Shown here piece after piece: positions 25,901 to 34,138 of a stretch of 63,299 bases of DNA. The notes under the pieces were generated by a model. The model had not been told where the DNA came from. It ran no database searches and worked only from the letters and a program-made list of their open reading frames with translations. This stretch comes from Spirochaetaceae bacterium. Lineage in GTDB: Bacteria > Spirochaetota > Spirochaetia > DSM-27196 > Alkalispirochaetaceae. Location of the stretch: assembly GCA_007695175.1 (NCBI GenBank), contig REEH01000124.1, positions 1-63,299 of the forward strand, given 5' to 3'. The position numbers were made by a program, and so were the translations under genes. Each line of letters begins with the position of its first letter. Position 1 is the first letter of the stretch.

Positions 25901-26363
25901 AATTGGATACAACCGGCTTGGGAGGAAAACGGCGCATCGTGTGGCGATGACGCGGAATATGCTCACCTCCTTTTTCCGGTACGAACGGATCAAGACGACC
26001 AAAGCCAAGGCGCTGGCCGTACGCCGCAAAGCGGAGAAGATGATAACCCGCTCGCGTCTCGACAGCGTCCACAACCGGCGCATGATCGGGCGGGATATCA
26101 AGGACAAGGCGGTGCTCGCCAAGCTCTTTACGGACATCGGTCCGCGCTACCTGGAGAGGCCCGGAGGGTATACCCGTATCCTCAAGCTGGGTCCCCGTCC
26201 GAGCGACGCGGCGGAAATGGTGATTCTTGAACTCGTTTCCGACGTAGAGCAGCCGGGCAAGGACAAGAAAAAGAAGAAAAAGAGTGCGGCTCCGGCTCCG
26301 GCGAAGAAAGCGGAACCGGCACCACCGGAAGAAGCGGAAGCCAAAACGGAACCTGAGGCGTAA
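25890..26363 (+). CDS. rplQ: 50S ribosomal protein L17 with Lys/Ala/Pro/Glu-rich tail
   Basis: A 157-residue L17 at the tunnel exit. The core (about residues 1-118) starts [20 protein letters not shown] and includes [19 protein letters not shown]. Beyond it is a 35-40 residue low-complexity tail: a run of lysines followed by Ala/Pro/Glu repeats, absent from minimal L17 proteins and probably disordered near the tunnel exit. It begins inside rpoA (11-nt overlap) and is the last gene of the cluster, followed by a terminator. Confidence 0.96.
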   Translation: MKHKIGYNRLGRKTAHRVAMTRNMLTSFFRYERIKTTKAKALAVRRKAEKMITRSRLDSVHNRRMIGRDIKDKAVLAKLFTDIGPRYLERPGGYTRILKLGPRPSDAAEMVILELVSDVEQPGKDKKKKKKSAAPAPAKKAEPAPPEEAEAKTEPEA

Positions 26364-26395
26364 AAATCACCCTGCGGTGGTGGATACCCTTGTAC

Positions 26396-26435
26396 GGCAG
26401 CCAGGCGGGAACACTCGCCGCGGCTGCCTTTTTTT
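26396..26435 (+). terminator. Intrinsic terminator closing the ribosomal cluster
   Basis: GGCAGCC (26396-26402) pairs with GGCTGCC (26422-26428); an inner GGCG/CGCC pair extends the structure, and seven T follow (26429-26435). It points rightward and ends where the convergent minus-strand gene stops (26434). Confidence 0.85.
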
Positions 26436-27291
26436 ATTCCAGAGCTCTCCGGGCGGCGCGTTCCAGCCGGGCCGGCGAGGAGGCACCCATCCAGCGGTCC
26501 CGAACTGTTCCCGTCCCGTCCACTACCACCGTCGTTGGTGTGCCTCGGATCGCAAACATCGTCGTCAGGGTCCCGTCGATATCCAGAATGACGGGATAGC
26601 TCATCTCCTTCTCCGCCACGAAGCGCTGCACGGCTTCCCGGGAGCGTTCGGAGCGTGTCATGTTTATCGCGATATATCGCAGCTGATCACCGTAGCGGTC
26701 AAAGAAATCCTTCTTGACCGGGAGCTCCGCGACACAGGGTGCGCACCAGCTTGCCCAGAAGGTCAGAACCAGGGGCTTCGGGCTGGTCGGAAGCGCCGCG
26801 GAGGATGGTGCCGGGAGGTATTCAGCCTCTTCCAGGATGGAGGCCAAACGATCCGCCTGGATGGACTGAGTGGAGGACTCGCCCACGGCGTGCATAACGG
26901 CCAGGGAGAAGAGGAAAGCCACGATTGCGGGCAGGGCGGTCATGAGAAGAGGGCGAATCCTTTCGCGGTCGCGCCGCAGGCCCGGAAGGAACAGCAGCAC
27001 CGCAACCGTCACGCCCGCCGCGACACCCCCCGGACCACCGGGTAACCGGAGAAGGATCACGGGTTCCGCGAGGATCGCTTCCCACCACCGGAAGAGAGGC
27101 CAGACCTTCCACAGGACGAAGCCGCCAAGAAGAGCGCGGTAGGAGGTCTTGCCTATCCATTCGATCCTTGCGCTGTCGGTGACTCCGGGAAGGAAGACGC
27201 GCAGAACGAGATAACCCGTGGTCAGGGCGATAATGGAGGGGACGATCATCGGAGGGAGGGCAAGAGGTCCGAGGAACAGTGCATCCGGCAT
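26434..27291 (-). CDS. Membrane protein with C-terminal thioredoxin-like (TlpA/ResA) domain
   Basis: 285 residues. The first ~140 contain about four hydrophobic segments (near residues 12-34, 50-62, 86-104 and 117-136). The rest is a TlpA/ResA-type thioredoxin domain with the redox motif WCAPC (Cys183, Cys186) and the cis-Pro region RGTPTTVVVD. The predicted role is thiol-disulfide exchange outside the inner membrane, for example reduction of periplasmic proteins; the partner is unknown. ATG 27291 is used; the longer open frame to 27561 runs through a short tandem repeat (Trp-Arg-Gly repeats) and is rejected. It is convergent with rplQ. Confidence 0.8.
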   Translation of the reverse strand: MPDALFLGPLALPPMIVPSIIALTTGYLVLRVFLPGVTDSARIEWIGKTSYRALLGGFVLWKVWPLFRWWEAILAEPVILLRLPGGPGGVAAGVTVAVLLFLPGLRRDRERIRPLLMTALPAIVAFLFSLAVMHAVGESSTQSIQADRLASILEEAEYLPAPSSAALPTSPKPLVLTFWASWCAPCVAELPVKKDFFDRYGDQLRYIAINMTRSERSREAVQRFVAEKEMSYPVILDIDGTLTTMFAIRGTPTTVVVDGTGTVRDRWMGASSPARLERAARRALE

Positions 27292-27335
27292 GTCCTCAAG
27301 GTACGATACTGGGGTGTTTACATCAACAGCACGCC

Positions 27336-27377
27336 GCCACCCGCGCCACCCGCGCCACCCGCGCCACCCGCGCCACC
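27336..27377. repeat. 9-bp minisatellite, about 4.7 copies
   Basis: The unit GCCACCCGC repeats without error at 27336, 27345, 27354 and 27363, then a partial GCCACC up to 27377. It lies between the start of the minus-strand thioredoxin gene (27291) and the plus-strand amidase (27468), so copy number would change promoter spacing rather than protein sequence. Confidence 0.9.
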
Positions 27378-27467
27378 AGATACGATCCGGCCCGACAGTG
27401 TCCTGACATCCCTCAGTGTATCCACCGGGGGGTTGCTGTAACGCGGTTCGGTGGAGATACTGCGGAA

Positions 27468-28814
27468 ATGAGTACGCTGCGTCGGATGTCCATTCCCGAA
27501 TGGAAACGGCTCTGGAAGGAAGACCGGCCCCGTTGGGCCGGCGAGATGCGTGATCGTCCATCGCGCTTTGACCGTAAACAGTGGAAGCGCGCCGTCCGTA
27601 ACTGGTCCAACGAGATACCGCCGGATCATGTGGCGGCCCATTCTCCGGCCGGAGAGGGTGAGGATCCGCCTTTTGCGGGCGTTCCCTTCCTCGTGAAGGA
27701 TCTTTTTGATGTAACCGGCGAGGTGACCGGCTGCAGTTCCCCGGTCCTTACGGAGGCGGTACAGGCGAAACCCGCACGGCGTGATGCGGAACTTGTCCGG
27801 AAACTGCGGACGAGGGGCGCCTGTCCGGCAGGACGCACTCACATGAACGAGTTTGCCTACGGTCTGGATGGAAAGAACGCTCATACCGGTGACTGTCCTC
27901 ACCCGCTCGATTCATCCAGGATTTCCGGCGGATCTTCCAGTGGTTCCGCCTGGGCGGTCGCGGCGGGGATCGTTCCCCTCGCGCTGGGTACCGACACGGG
28001 TGGTTCCATTCGCGTCCCGGCCGCTCTCTGTGGAATCCTTGGATACCGCCCTGCCTGGAATCCTGATGATACGGCAGGAGCATTTCCTCTCGCTCCCTCC
28101 TTTGATACGGCCGGATGGTTTACCGCCGATGCGGGAGACATGTACACCGTTCTGGAGGAACTCCTCCCGGCCTTCACTGCACCGCGGGAACGTTCCGGAG
28201 ACGAGAAGGTGTTCCGGTACTATCTGCCACCGGGGGTAGAACTGGAGCCGCAGCTTTCCGAGGCGATCGAGCTCTGGAAGGAGCGGATCCAGGGGGAATC
28301 CCGTGGAATGATACGAATAGAGCCGCTCCCACGCTCATGGGATGATCGCATTCGGGACGTGATGCAGGAATCTCTTGACGCTTACAACGTCGTCGGGTCG
28401 AGCGAAGCGTGGAACGTACACCGGGATTGGCTCGATCCATTCCGGGAGTGGTACCAGCCCGTCGTGTGGTCCCTCATTGATCGGGGAAGACACTGGTCGG
28501 AGGAACGCCGACGGGAAAGCGGTGTCGTTGTGGCACGGATGAAGGAAATTATCCTGGCCGTGCTGGAAGAAACCAGCGGCGGTCTGATAATTCCCGCTAC
28601 ACCTGTGGCGACGCCCCGGTCGGAGGAGGTGGACAGCGCGTTTCGGGAAGAGACGATTAGGCTCAATGCCCCCGGTTCCATGGCAGGGGTGCCCGTTCTC
28701 TCCGTCCCTGTTCATCTTGACGCGATCAGGAGCGGTGGTCTCCAGGTGCTCGTGCCGCCGGAAAAGGAAGATCGTCTGGCACCGGTGCTGCAAACGTTGC
28801 GGGAAAATACCTGA
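27468..28814 (+). CDS. Amidase signature family protein (GatA-like)
   Basis: 448 residues of the amidase signature family. The Ser-cisSer-Lys triad is visible: Lys77 in GVPFLVKDLF, Ser156 in SGGSSSGSA and nucleophile Ser180 in GTDTGGSIRVPAA, with spacing close to GatA. It could be the GatA subunit of Asp/Glu-tRNA amidotransferase, but gatB and gatC are not adjacent, and it is shorter than the ~485-residue GatA; a stand-alone amidase is possible. ATG 27468 has GGTGGAGA about 10 nt ahead. It is followed at once by the promoter of the PerR-like gene, whose -35 starts right after this stop. Confidence 0.8.
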   Translation: MSTLRRMSIPEWKRLWKEDRPRWAGEMRDRPSRFDRKQWKRAVRNWSNEIPPDHVAAHSPAGEGEDPPFAGVPFLVKDLFDVTGEVTGCSSPVLTEAVQAKPARRDAELVRKLRTRGACPAGRTHMNEFAYGLDGKNAHTGDCPHPLDSSRISGGSSSGSAWAVAAGIVPLALGTDTGGSIRVPAALCGILGYRPAWNPDDTAGAFPLAPSFDTAGWFTADAGDMYTVLEELLPAFTAPRERSGDEKVFRYYLPPGVELEPQLSEAIELWKERIQGESRGMIRIEPLPRSWDDRIRDVMQESLDAYNVVGSSEAWNVHRDWLDPFREWYQPVVWSLIDRGRHWSEERRRESGVVVARMKEIILAVLEETSGGLIIPATPVATPRSEEVDSAFREETIRLNAPGSMAGVPVLSVPVHLDAIRSGGLQVLVPPEKEDRLAPVLQTLRENT

Positions 28815-28843
28815 TTGACCGACTCCGGTATGTGCCCTATATT
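28815..28843 (+). promoter_or_regulatory. Promoter of the PerR-like gene, start codon at about +1
   Basis: TTGACC (28815-28820), a 17-nt spacer and TATATT (28838-28843). Transcription should begin about 7 nt later, at the A of ATG 28850, and there is no ribosome binding site, so a leaderless mRNA is predicted. Confidence 0.7.
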
Positions 28844-28849
28844 GATTGT

Positions 28850-29245
28850 ATGAGTTCCCGCACGAGAAAAAGCAAGCAACGGGATCGTATTCTCGAGCTG
28901 CTGGAGAACGAGCGCATCCACGTCACGGCCAACTGGGTCTACGACCAGCTGCGCAAGGAATTCTCCGCTTTGAGCCTGGGCAACGTGTATCGCAACCTCA
29001 ATATTCTCGTGGAACAGGGCGAAGTAAATCGGCTGCCCTTTGGCAGCACCTTTGACGTGTACGAGGCGGCCCGGGATCCTCACTGCCATTTCGTCTGTGA
29101 AGGTTGCGGATTGATTGAGGATGTTCCCATGCCCCGCTCACTGCAGCAGACGATGGACCAGGCGGTTCTGGACGAGACGGGACACACTGTGAGTCGCACG
29201 ACCGTGGAGTTTCACGGCTGGTGCCGCCAATGCCGGGAGCAATAG
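28850..29245 (+). CDS. Fur-family regulator, PerR-like
   Basis: 131 residues. An N-terminal winged helix (about 8-65) is followed by a dimerisation domain. Candidate regulatory-metal ligands match PerR: His24, Asp69, His78, His80 and Asp91; the structural zinc site has Cys83, Cys86, Cys125 and Cys128. In PerR the metal-bound histidines are oxidised by peroxide, which releases DNA, so a peroxide-stress repressor is likely, although Fur or Zur function cannot be excluded by sequence alone. Translation is probably leaderless from ATG 28850; an in-frame upstream start at 28832 lies within the promoter. No catalase or peroxiredoxin gene is adjacent. Confidence 0.85.
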   Translation: MSSRTRKSKQRDRILELLENERIHVTANWVYDQLRKEFSALSLGNVYRNLNILVEQGEVNRLPFGSTFDVYEAARDPHCHFVCEGCGLIEDVPMPRSLQQTMDQAVLDETGHTVSRTTVEFHGWCRQCREQ

Positions 29246-29257
29246 CTCGAAAAAGCC

Positions 29258-30535
29258 TCAGATCACCGTCCCGGCGGGTATAATCGCATTCTTGGGCACG
29301 ACGATGATACCGTCCCGGACAAAAACGCGGTCGTAATCACCATCGGGGGGGATACCGTTCCACCCGATGACACATCCCTCTCCAATGCGGGCGTTCTTGT
29401 CTATGATCGCCTGCCTGATCCGGCAGTGCTTCCCGATACCGATCGCGGGTGCCTCCGTTCCGTTTTCGGTCCGTAAGGGGCCCGGTTCCTCGTAATAGTC
29501 CGCTCCCATGCAGATTACACCGTCCAGCTCGCATCCCTCCTCTATGATGGTGCGGATACCGATTACGCAGCGGTTGATGACGCTCTGCGTGATGATGCAA
29601 CCGTCCGCGGCAAGAGAGCGGGATATCGTACAGGAGTTGAGTTTTGAGGGTGCAAGATCACGCCGTCGCGTGTAGATCGGCATCTCCTCGTCGTAGAGGT
29701 TGAAAGCCGGGCGGATCTCCGCGAGTCCAAGGCTGACCTGGTAGAAGCTCTCAATCGTACCGATGTCCTCCCAGAACCCGTCAAAGAAATAGGCGTGAAC
29801 ATGATGCTTCCTGATCATGTTGGGGAGGATTTCCTTCCCGAAATCGGCTTCATCGCTGTCCAGTACGGATTCCAGCGTCTCGGCGTTAAAGATATAGATT
29901 CCCATGGAGGCGAGATAATCCTTGCCTTCCACGTAGTTAGGCAGCGTGGCGGCGAGCCGTTTCGGTATGCGCAGGGCGGATATATCCTTTTCGATCGGCG
30001 GTTTTTCCGTGAAGCGCTTGATTCGCTTCGTCGTATCCACCGTGAGAATGCCGAAAGCGGTGGCATCTTCCCTCGTCACGGGCAGGACCGCCACGCTGGC
30101 TCCGGCCCCGCTCGCGACGTGCTCCTCAAAAAAATCCCGCAGATCCATCCGGTACAGCTGGTCACCGGAAAGGATCATGTAGTGGGAAGGTTTCTGCGTG
30201 CGGAAGTGCACCAGGTTTTTTCGCACCGCATCGGCGGTACCCTCGTACCAACCGGTGTGACTGAAGGTTTGCTCCGCCGCGAGGATCTCCACGAATCCGT
30301 CGGTGAAGGAATCAAAGATGTAGGTGTTACCGATGTGGAGATGGAGTGAAGCCGTATTGAACTGGGTCAGCACGTATATTTTCTTGAAGTTGGCCGCTAT
30401 GCTGTTTGAGAGGGGAATATCCACGAGTCTGAACTTTGCTCCGAAAGGTACGGCCGGTTTTGCCCGGTCCGCCGTGAGAGGATAAAGCCTTGTTCCCTTG
30501 CCGCCACCCATAACGATAGTCAGTACGTCTCGCAT
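29258..30535 (-). CDS. glgC: Glucose-1-phosphate adenylyltransferase
   Basis: 425 residues. GlgC makes ADP-glucose from glucose-1-phosphate and ATP, the committed step of bacterial glycogen synthesis. The nucleotide-binding loop GGGKGTRLYPLTADRAKPAV is near the N terminus, followed by FRLVDIPLSNSI and the substrate region SGDQLYRMDL; the C-terminal part is a left-handed beta helix with hexapeptide repeats. The partner synthase GlgA is encoded 3.6 kb away on the same strand. It is convergent with the PerR-like gene (12-nt gap) and divergent from mrfA. No clear ribosome binding site precedes ATG 30535. Confidence 0.95.
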   Translation of the reverse strand: MRDVLTIVMGGGKGTRLYPLTADRAKPAVPFGAKFRLVDIPLSNSIAANFKKIYVLTQFNTASLHLHIGNTYIFDSFTDGFVEILAAEQTFSHTGWYEGTADAVRKNLVHFRTQKPSHYMILSGDQLYRMDLRDFFEEHVASGAGASVAVLPVTREDATAFGILTVDTTKRIKRFTEKPPIEKDISALRIPKRLAATLPNYVEGKDYLASMGIYIFNAETLESVLDSDEADFGKEILPNMIRKHHVHAYFFDGFWEDIGTIESFYQVSLGLAEIRPAFNLYDEEMPIYTRRRDLAPSKLNSCTISRSLAADGCIITQSVINRCVIGIRTIIEEGCELDGVICMGADYYEEPGPLRTENGTEAPAIGIGKHCRIRQAIIDKNARIGEGCVIGWNGIPPDGDYDRVFVRDGIIVVPKNAIIPAGTVI

Positions 30536-30596
30536 GAAACCAGTGTAGGGCCAGTACTGATCCAGGTCAAGGAAACGTGGTATTCTCTGTAGCGAT

Positions 30597-32927
30597 ATGG
30601 TTGAAGAACTCTTGCGGGACCTTCGTTCCGACTCCTCCTTTATGGAGCACGTGCGTCACTGGAAAACGGTGGATTCCTGGCCGGGGGAATATGGAGAGAT
30701 TCCCCGATTCATCGATTCACGTTTGCTGGACGCGCTGCAGCGGCAGGGCATCGATCGTCTCTACTCACATCAGCTGGAGGCAATCCGGCACGTCACGGAG
30801 GGGCGCAATGTCGTGGTGGTTACGCCCACCGCATCGGGAAAGACGCTCACCTACAATGTGCCGGTGCTGGACAGGATACTCCGGGAACCGGATTCCCGTG
30901 CCCTGTACCTCTTCCCCACCAAAGCTCTCACCCAGGATCAGCAGGCGGAGCTGAACGATACGATCGAGAAGGGATCGCTCCCCGTGGCGGTCATGACCTA
31001 CGACGGCGATACGCCACGCTCGATACGCTCTTCCGTTCGGACCCGGGGCAGGATCGTTGTCACCAATCCCGATATGCTGCATACGGGGGTCCTTCCCAAC
31101 CATACCAGATGGGCACAGTTCTTCCAGAATCTCCGGTACGTGGTGATTGATGAGCTGCACGTGTATCGCGGCATTTTCGGTTCTCATGTAACCAACGTAA
31201 TCCGAAGACTTACACGGGTGGCTCGTTTTTATGGAGCGGATCCGCAGTTCATTCTCTGCTCCGCTACGATCGGGAATCCCCGGGAGCTCGCGGAGAGAGT
31301 GGTGGGAGTGCCGGTAGAGCTGGTTGAAAAGAACGGCGCACCCCGGGGCGAGAAGCACCTCATACTCTACAATCCGCCCCTGGTCGACAGGGTTCAGGGC
31401 ATCCGGCAGGGAGTCGTCCACGCCTCGGTGAAGCTGGCTCTCCGTTTTCTGCGGCGGGGAGTAAAGACCATCGTCTTTTCCCGGTCCCGGCAGCGGACGG
31501 AGCTGGTGGCTGATTATATCCGGAAAGACCTGGAGAATATATTTACCGAAAACGAGCGGATCCGGGTCGAATCCTATCGCGGCGGATACCTCCCCTCGGA
31601 GCGCAGAAGCATCGAGAAGGGACTCCGGGAGGGCACCATTCAGGGGGTGGTCTCCACCAATGCGCTGGAGCTGGGAATCGACATCGGCGGCCTTGATGCC
31701 GCCGTTCTCGGCGGTTTTCCCGGAAGCGTAGCGGCGGCGCTGCAACAGGCGGGGCGCGCCGGGCGCCGCCGGAGTGTATCCATAGCCGTTCTGGTGGCAA
31801 GCTCCTCCCCCGTGGATCAGTACGTGGTGGAACACCCTGATTTCTTTCTTGAGCGCAGTCCCGAATCGGCGTGGGTCAATCCGGACAATCCCTACGTTCT
31901 CATGGATCAGTTGAAATGCGCCGTTTTCGATCTGCCCATGGACCGGTCGGAGCACTTTGCTCCGGGGGTCGAGGACCTTCTGCGGCTGCTGGAGGAGAAT
32001 GGCGTGGTTCACCGGACCGGGGACAGGTGGCACTGGTCGGATCAGTCCTACCCGGCGGAATCGGTAAGCCTGCGCAGCGCTACCAGTGACAATGTCGTTA
32101 TCGTGGATACGACCGATGGTGCCGACCAGGTGATAGGTGAAATGGATCGTCCTTCGGCCAAGGAATTTCTCTTTGACAACGCTATCTACATTCATCGAGG
32201 CACACAGTACGTGGTACGGAAGCTCGATATCGATAATCGACAGTGCCGGGTGGAACTCAGCGAGGTCAACTATTTCACCGATGCCCTGGTGAAGGTTGAC
32301 GTACAGGTCCTGACCGAGGATGAGGAAGTGCCCGCCGTCGGGGGCGCTCTCCTTCTCGGAGATGTACTGGTTCGCTCCGTCGTGGCCAAGTTCAAGAAGA
32401 TCCGGTTCAGCACGCACGAGAATGTGGGATACGGCGATATAGACCTCCCGGAGGAGCAGATGCACACCCGGGCGGTGATGACCGTCTTTCCTCCGGGACA
32501 TCCCGCACGGAAAGCGCTGGACGCCCTCAGTCCCGCCGCGCGCCCGGTTGCCCTGAACCGGCTTGCCCGACTGGTGCGCAACGTGGCGCCGGTCTTCCTC
32601 ATGTCCGTACCACAGGATCTGGGAGTTTACTCCGCCGTGAGAGATCCGCATTTCGGGGAGCCGGCCTTCTTTCTCTACGACCGGTATCCCGGTGGGAGCG
32701 GTCTGGCGGAGGCCTTTGCCGCCGCTCTTCCCGCAATTATGACCGCCGCCAGGCACAGGGTCACGGGGTGCGGCTGTTCCTCCGGTTGTCCTTCCTGTGT
32801 CGGCCCGGTGGACGCCGCCGAGGGATGGGAGGGCAATCCCCGGGAAGCGGTTCGCACGGTGCTTGAGGGGTGGCTTGAGGGACGGTTTGAGGACGCAAAC
32901 TGGTCCGGGGAGGTTCCTCAGCGGTGA
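30597..32927 (+). CDS. mrfA: MrfA/YprA-type DEXH-box DNA helicase with C-terminal zinc-binding DUF1998
   Basis: 776 residues. The N-terminal helicase core shows the Q-like LYSHQLEAI, Walker A TPTASGKT (residues 76-83), the DEXH motif VIDELHVYRGIFGSH, and motif VI QAGRAGRR. The C terminus carries the four-cysteine cluster CGCSSGCPSC of DUF1998. In B. subtilis the homologue YprA/MrfA acts with the nuclease MrfB in excision of mitomycin-type DNA lesions. The next gene is the MrfB homologue and overlaps by 4 nt, which strongly supports this identity. ATG 30597 is 10 nt after a TATTCT box and lacks a ribosome binding site. Confidence 0.9.
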   Translation: MVEELLRDLRSDSSFMEHVRHWKTVDSWPGEYGEIPRFIDSRLLDALQRQGIDRLYSHQLEAIRHVTEGRNVVVVTPTASGKTLTYNVPVLDRILREPDSRALYLFPTKALTQDQQAELNDTIEKGSLPVAVMTYDGDTPRSIRSSVRTRGRIVVTNPDMLHTGVLPNHTRWAQFFQNLRYVVIDELHVYRGIFGSHVTNVIRRLTRVARFYGADPQFILCSATIGNPRELAERVVGVPVELVEKNGAPRGEKHLILYNPPLVDRVQGIRQGVVHASVKLALRFLRRGVKTIVFSRSRQRTELVADYIRKDLENIFTENERIRVESYRGGYLPSERRSIEKGLREGTIQGVVSTNALELGIDIGGLDAAVLGGFPGSVAAALQQAGRAGRRRSVSIAVLVASSSPVDQYVVEHPDFFLERSPESAWVNPDNPYVLMDQLKCAVFDLPMDRSEHFAPGVEDLLRLLEENGVVHRTGDRWHWSDQSYPAESVSLRSATSDNVVIVDTTDGADQVIGEMDRPSAKEFLFDNAIYIHRGTQYVVRKLDIDNRQCRVELSEVNYFTDALVKVDVQVLTEDEEVPAVGGALLLGDVLVRSVVAKFKKIRFSTHENVGYGDIDLPEEQMHTRAVMTVFPPGHPARKALDALSPAARPVALNRLARLVRNVAPVFLMSVPQDLGVYSAVRDPHFGEPAFFLYDRYPGGSGLAEAFAAALPAIMTAARHRVTGCGCSSGCPSCVGPVDAAEGWEGNPREAVRTVLEGWLEGRFEDANWSGEVPQR

Positions 32928-34138
32928 CGGACCTTTACGATCGTCTTCGCCGCATCCGCGAGCGAAAAAGCGACGGTGGCGGCCGGGGGGTGCGGGATCG
33001 ATCTCCCGGTACGGACTGGGATCGAGCATGCCCCGGCGTGTATCGGCGCACCCGGGATATGGTACTTCCCGCCCGTTTCGGTGAACAGATTGACGATCAC
33101 GGAGGATGGATCGGTATCTCCTCTCTGTTCCGGGTCGGAGAGTGCCTGACTCCACTCTTTCTCGATGTCGAGACGAGCGGGCTTTCCGGTGGTTCCGGGA
33201 GCGTCGCATTCCTGGTGGGGCTTGGCCGGTTGCGGCGCCGGGAAGAGGGTGTCCTGGTCCGGGTGGAACAGTTCTTTCTCTCCGATCTCGGTGCGGAAAG
33301 CGAGTTCACCGCTCTTCTGCACGAAACGATCGAGAGCGCCGGCGGGGCGGGTACACCGGCCCCGCCGGCCTATGTAACGTACAACGGTGCGGGCTTTGAT
33401 CTCCCGGTGCTGCGGACCCGGGCGATTCTGGCTCGCCGGTCGTTTCCGGAGTATCTCCATCTGGACCTGCTCCCTCCGACACGGCGACTCTACTCACCGG
33501 TTATCGGCAGCTGTCGACTTACCGCGGTAGAACGGCGCGTGCTATGTCTTGAGCGGGAAAATGATATTCCCGGGAGCGAGGTGCCGGAGCGATACCTTCG
33601 CTTTATCCGTACCGGGCAGACCAGGGACCTGTCCCCGGTTATGGATCACCATCTCCAGGATATCGCTCATCTCGCTTTCCTCGGCCTGCACCTGAACGAC
33701 ACCATTTTGCGCTACCCCGAGCAAGATTCCCGGGAGGACCGGGCCGGCGCCGGGCCTGACGAGGCGGGGTTGCTCCGGATGCTGCTTGAAAGGGGAAGTC
33801 CCGGGGAGCGGGTCCGAGCGGAGGAAATCCTGTACCATCGCGTCTACGACAAACCGCCGCGGGACGGTGTGGAGTGGATCAGCATTGCCCGGCTTCATGC
33901 GTTGGTGGCGCGCCGCAGAAACGACTGGAACGAACTGTGCCGGACGCTGCAACTGATACGCGGACAGGGAGGTACCCTGCAGGATGCGGTGGATCTTGCC
34001 ATTCAGCTTGAGCACCGATCCCGGGACTACATCGCCGCCCTGAGTGTGGTCCGTGAAGCCGGTGAGCAATTCGGGTGGGATGCGGCCCTTCGCCACCGGG
34101 AAGCGCGGCTGAATCGGCGAATCAACCGTTCGGCGTGA
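32924..34138 (+). CDS. mrfB: MrfB/YprB-type RNase H-like exonuclease
   Basis: 404 residues. An RNase H-like DEDD exonuclease domain follows a ~70-residue N-terminal region: Asp81 and Glu83 in FLDVETSGL, Asp159 in YNGAGFDLPVL, and a further Asp in HHLQDIAHL. The C-terminal ~120 residues are helical and TPR-like, as in YprB. It is the nuclease partner of the MrfA helicase; both are needed for the mitomycin C repair route described in B. subtilis. The GTG start overlaps the mrfA stop (GTGA). Its 3' end overlaps the convergent glgA gene by 17 nt. Confidence 0.88.
   Translation: MTDLYDRLRRIRERKSDGGGRGVRDRSPGTDWDRACPGVYRRTRDMVLPARFGEQIDDHGGWIGISSLFRVGECLTPLFLDVETSGLSGGSGSVAFLVGLGRLRRREEGVLVRVEQFFLSDLGAESEFTALLHETIESAGGAGTPAPPAYVTYNGAGFDLPVLRTRAILARRSFPEYLHLDLLPPTRRLYSPVIGSCRLTAVERRVLCLERENDIPGSEVPERYLRFIRTGQTRDLSPVMDHHLQDIAHLAFLGLHLNDTILRYPEQDSREDRAGAGPDEAGLLRMLLERGSPGERVRAEEILYHRVYDKPPRDGVEWISIARLHALVARRRNDWNELCRTLQLIRGQGGTLQDAVDLAIQLEHRSRDYIAALSVVREAGEQFGWDAALRHREARLNRRINRSA

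Noticed and set aside
27336-27377. CRISPR-like repeat array
   Set aside because: The units are 9 bp and directly adjacent with no spacers; it is a minisatellite. No CRISPR array was seen in the window.
27292-27561. Upstream extension of the thioredoxin fusion through Trp-Arg-Gly repeats
   Set aside because: The extension encodes the minisatellite and overlaps the amidase region; the ATG at 27291 gives a natural membrane-protein start.
27468-28814. A complete gatCAB operon
   Set aside because: Only a GatA-like amidase is present; no gatB or gatC frame is adjacent.
30765-33209. A long minus-strand frame opposite mrfA
   Set aside because: mrfA on the plus strand has all helicase motifs; the opposite frame has none.
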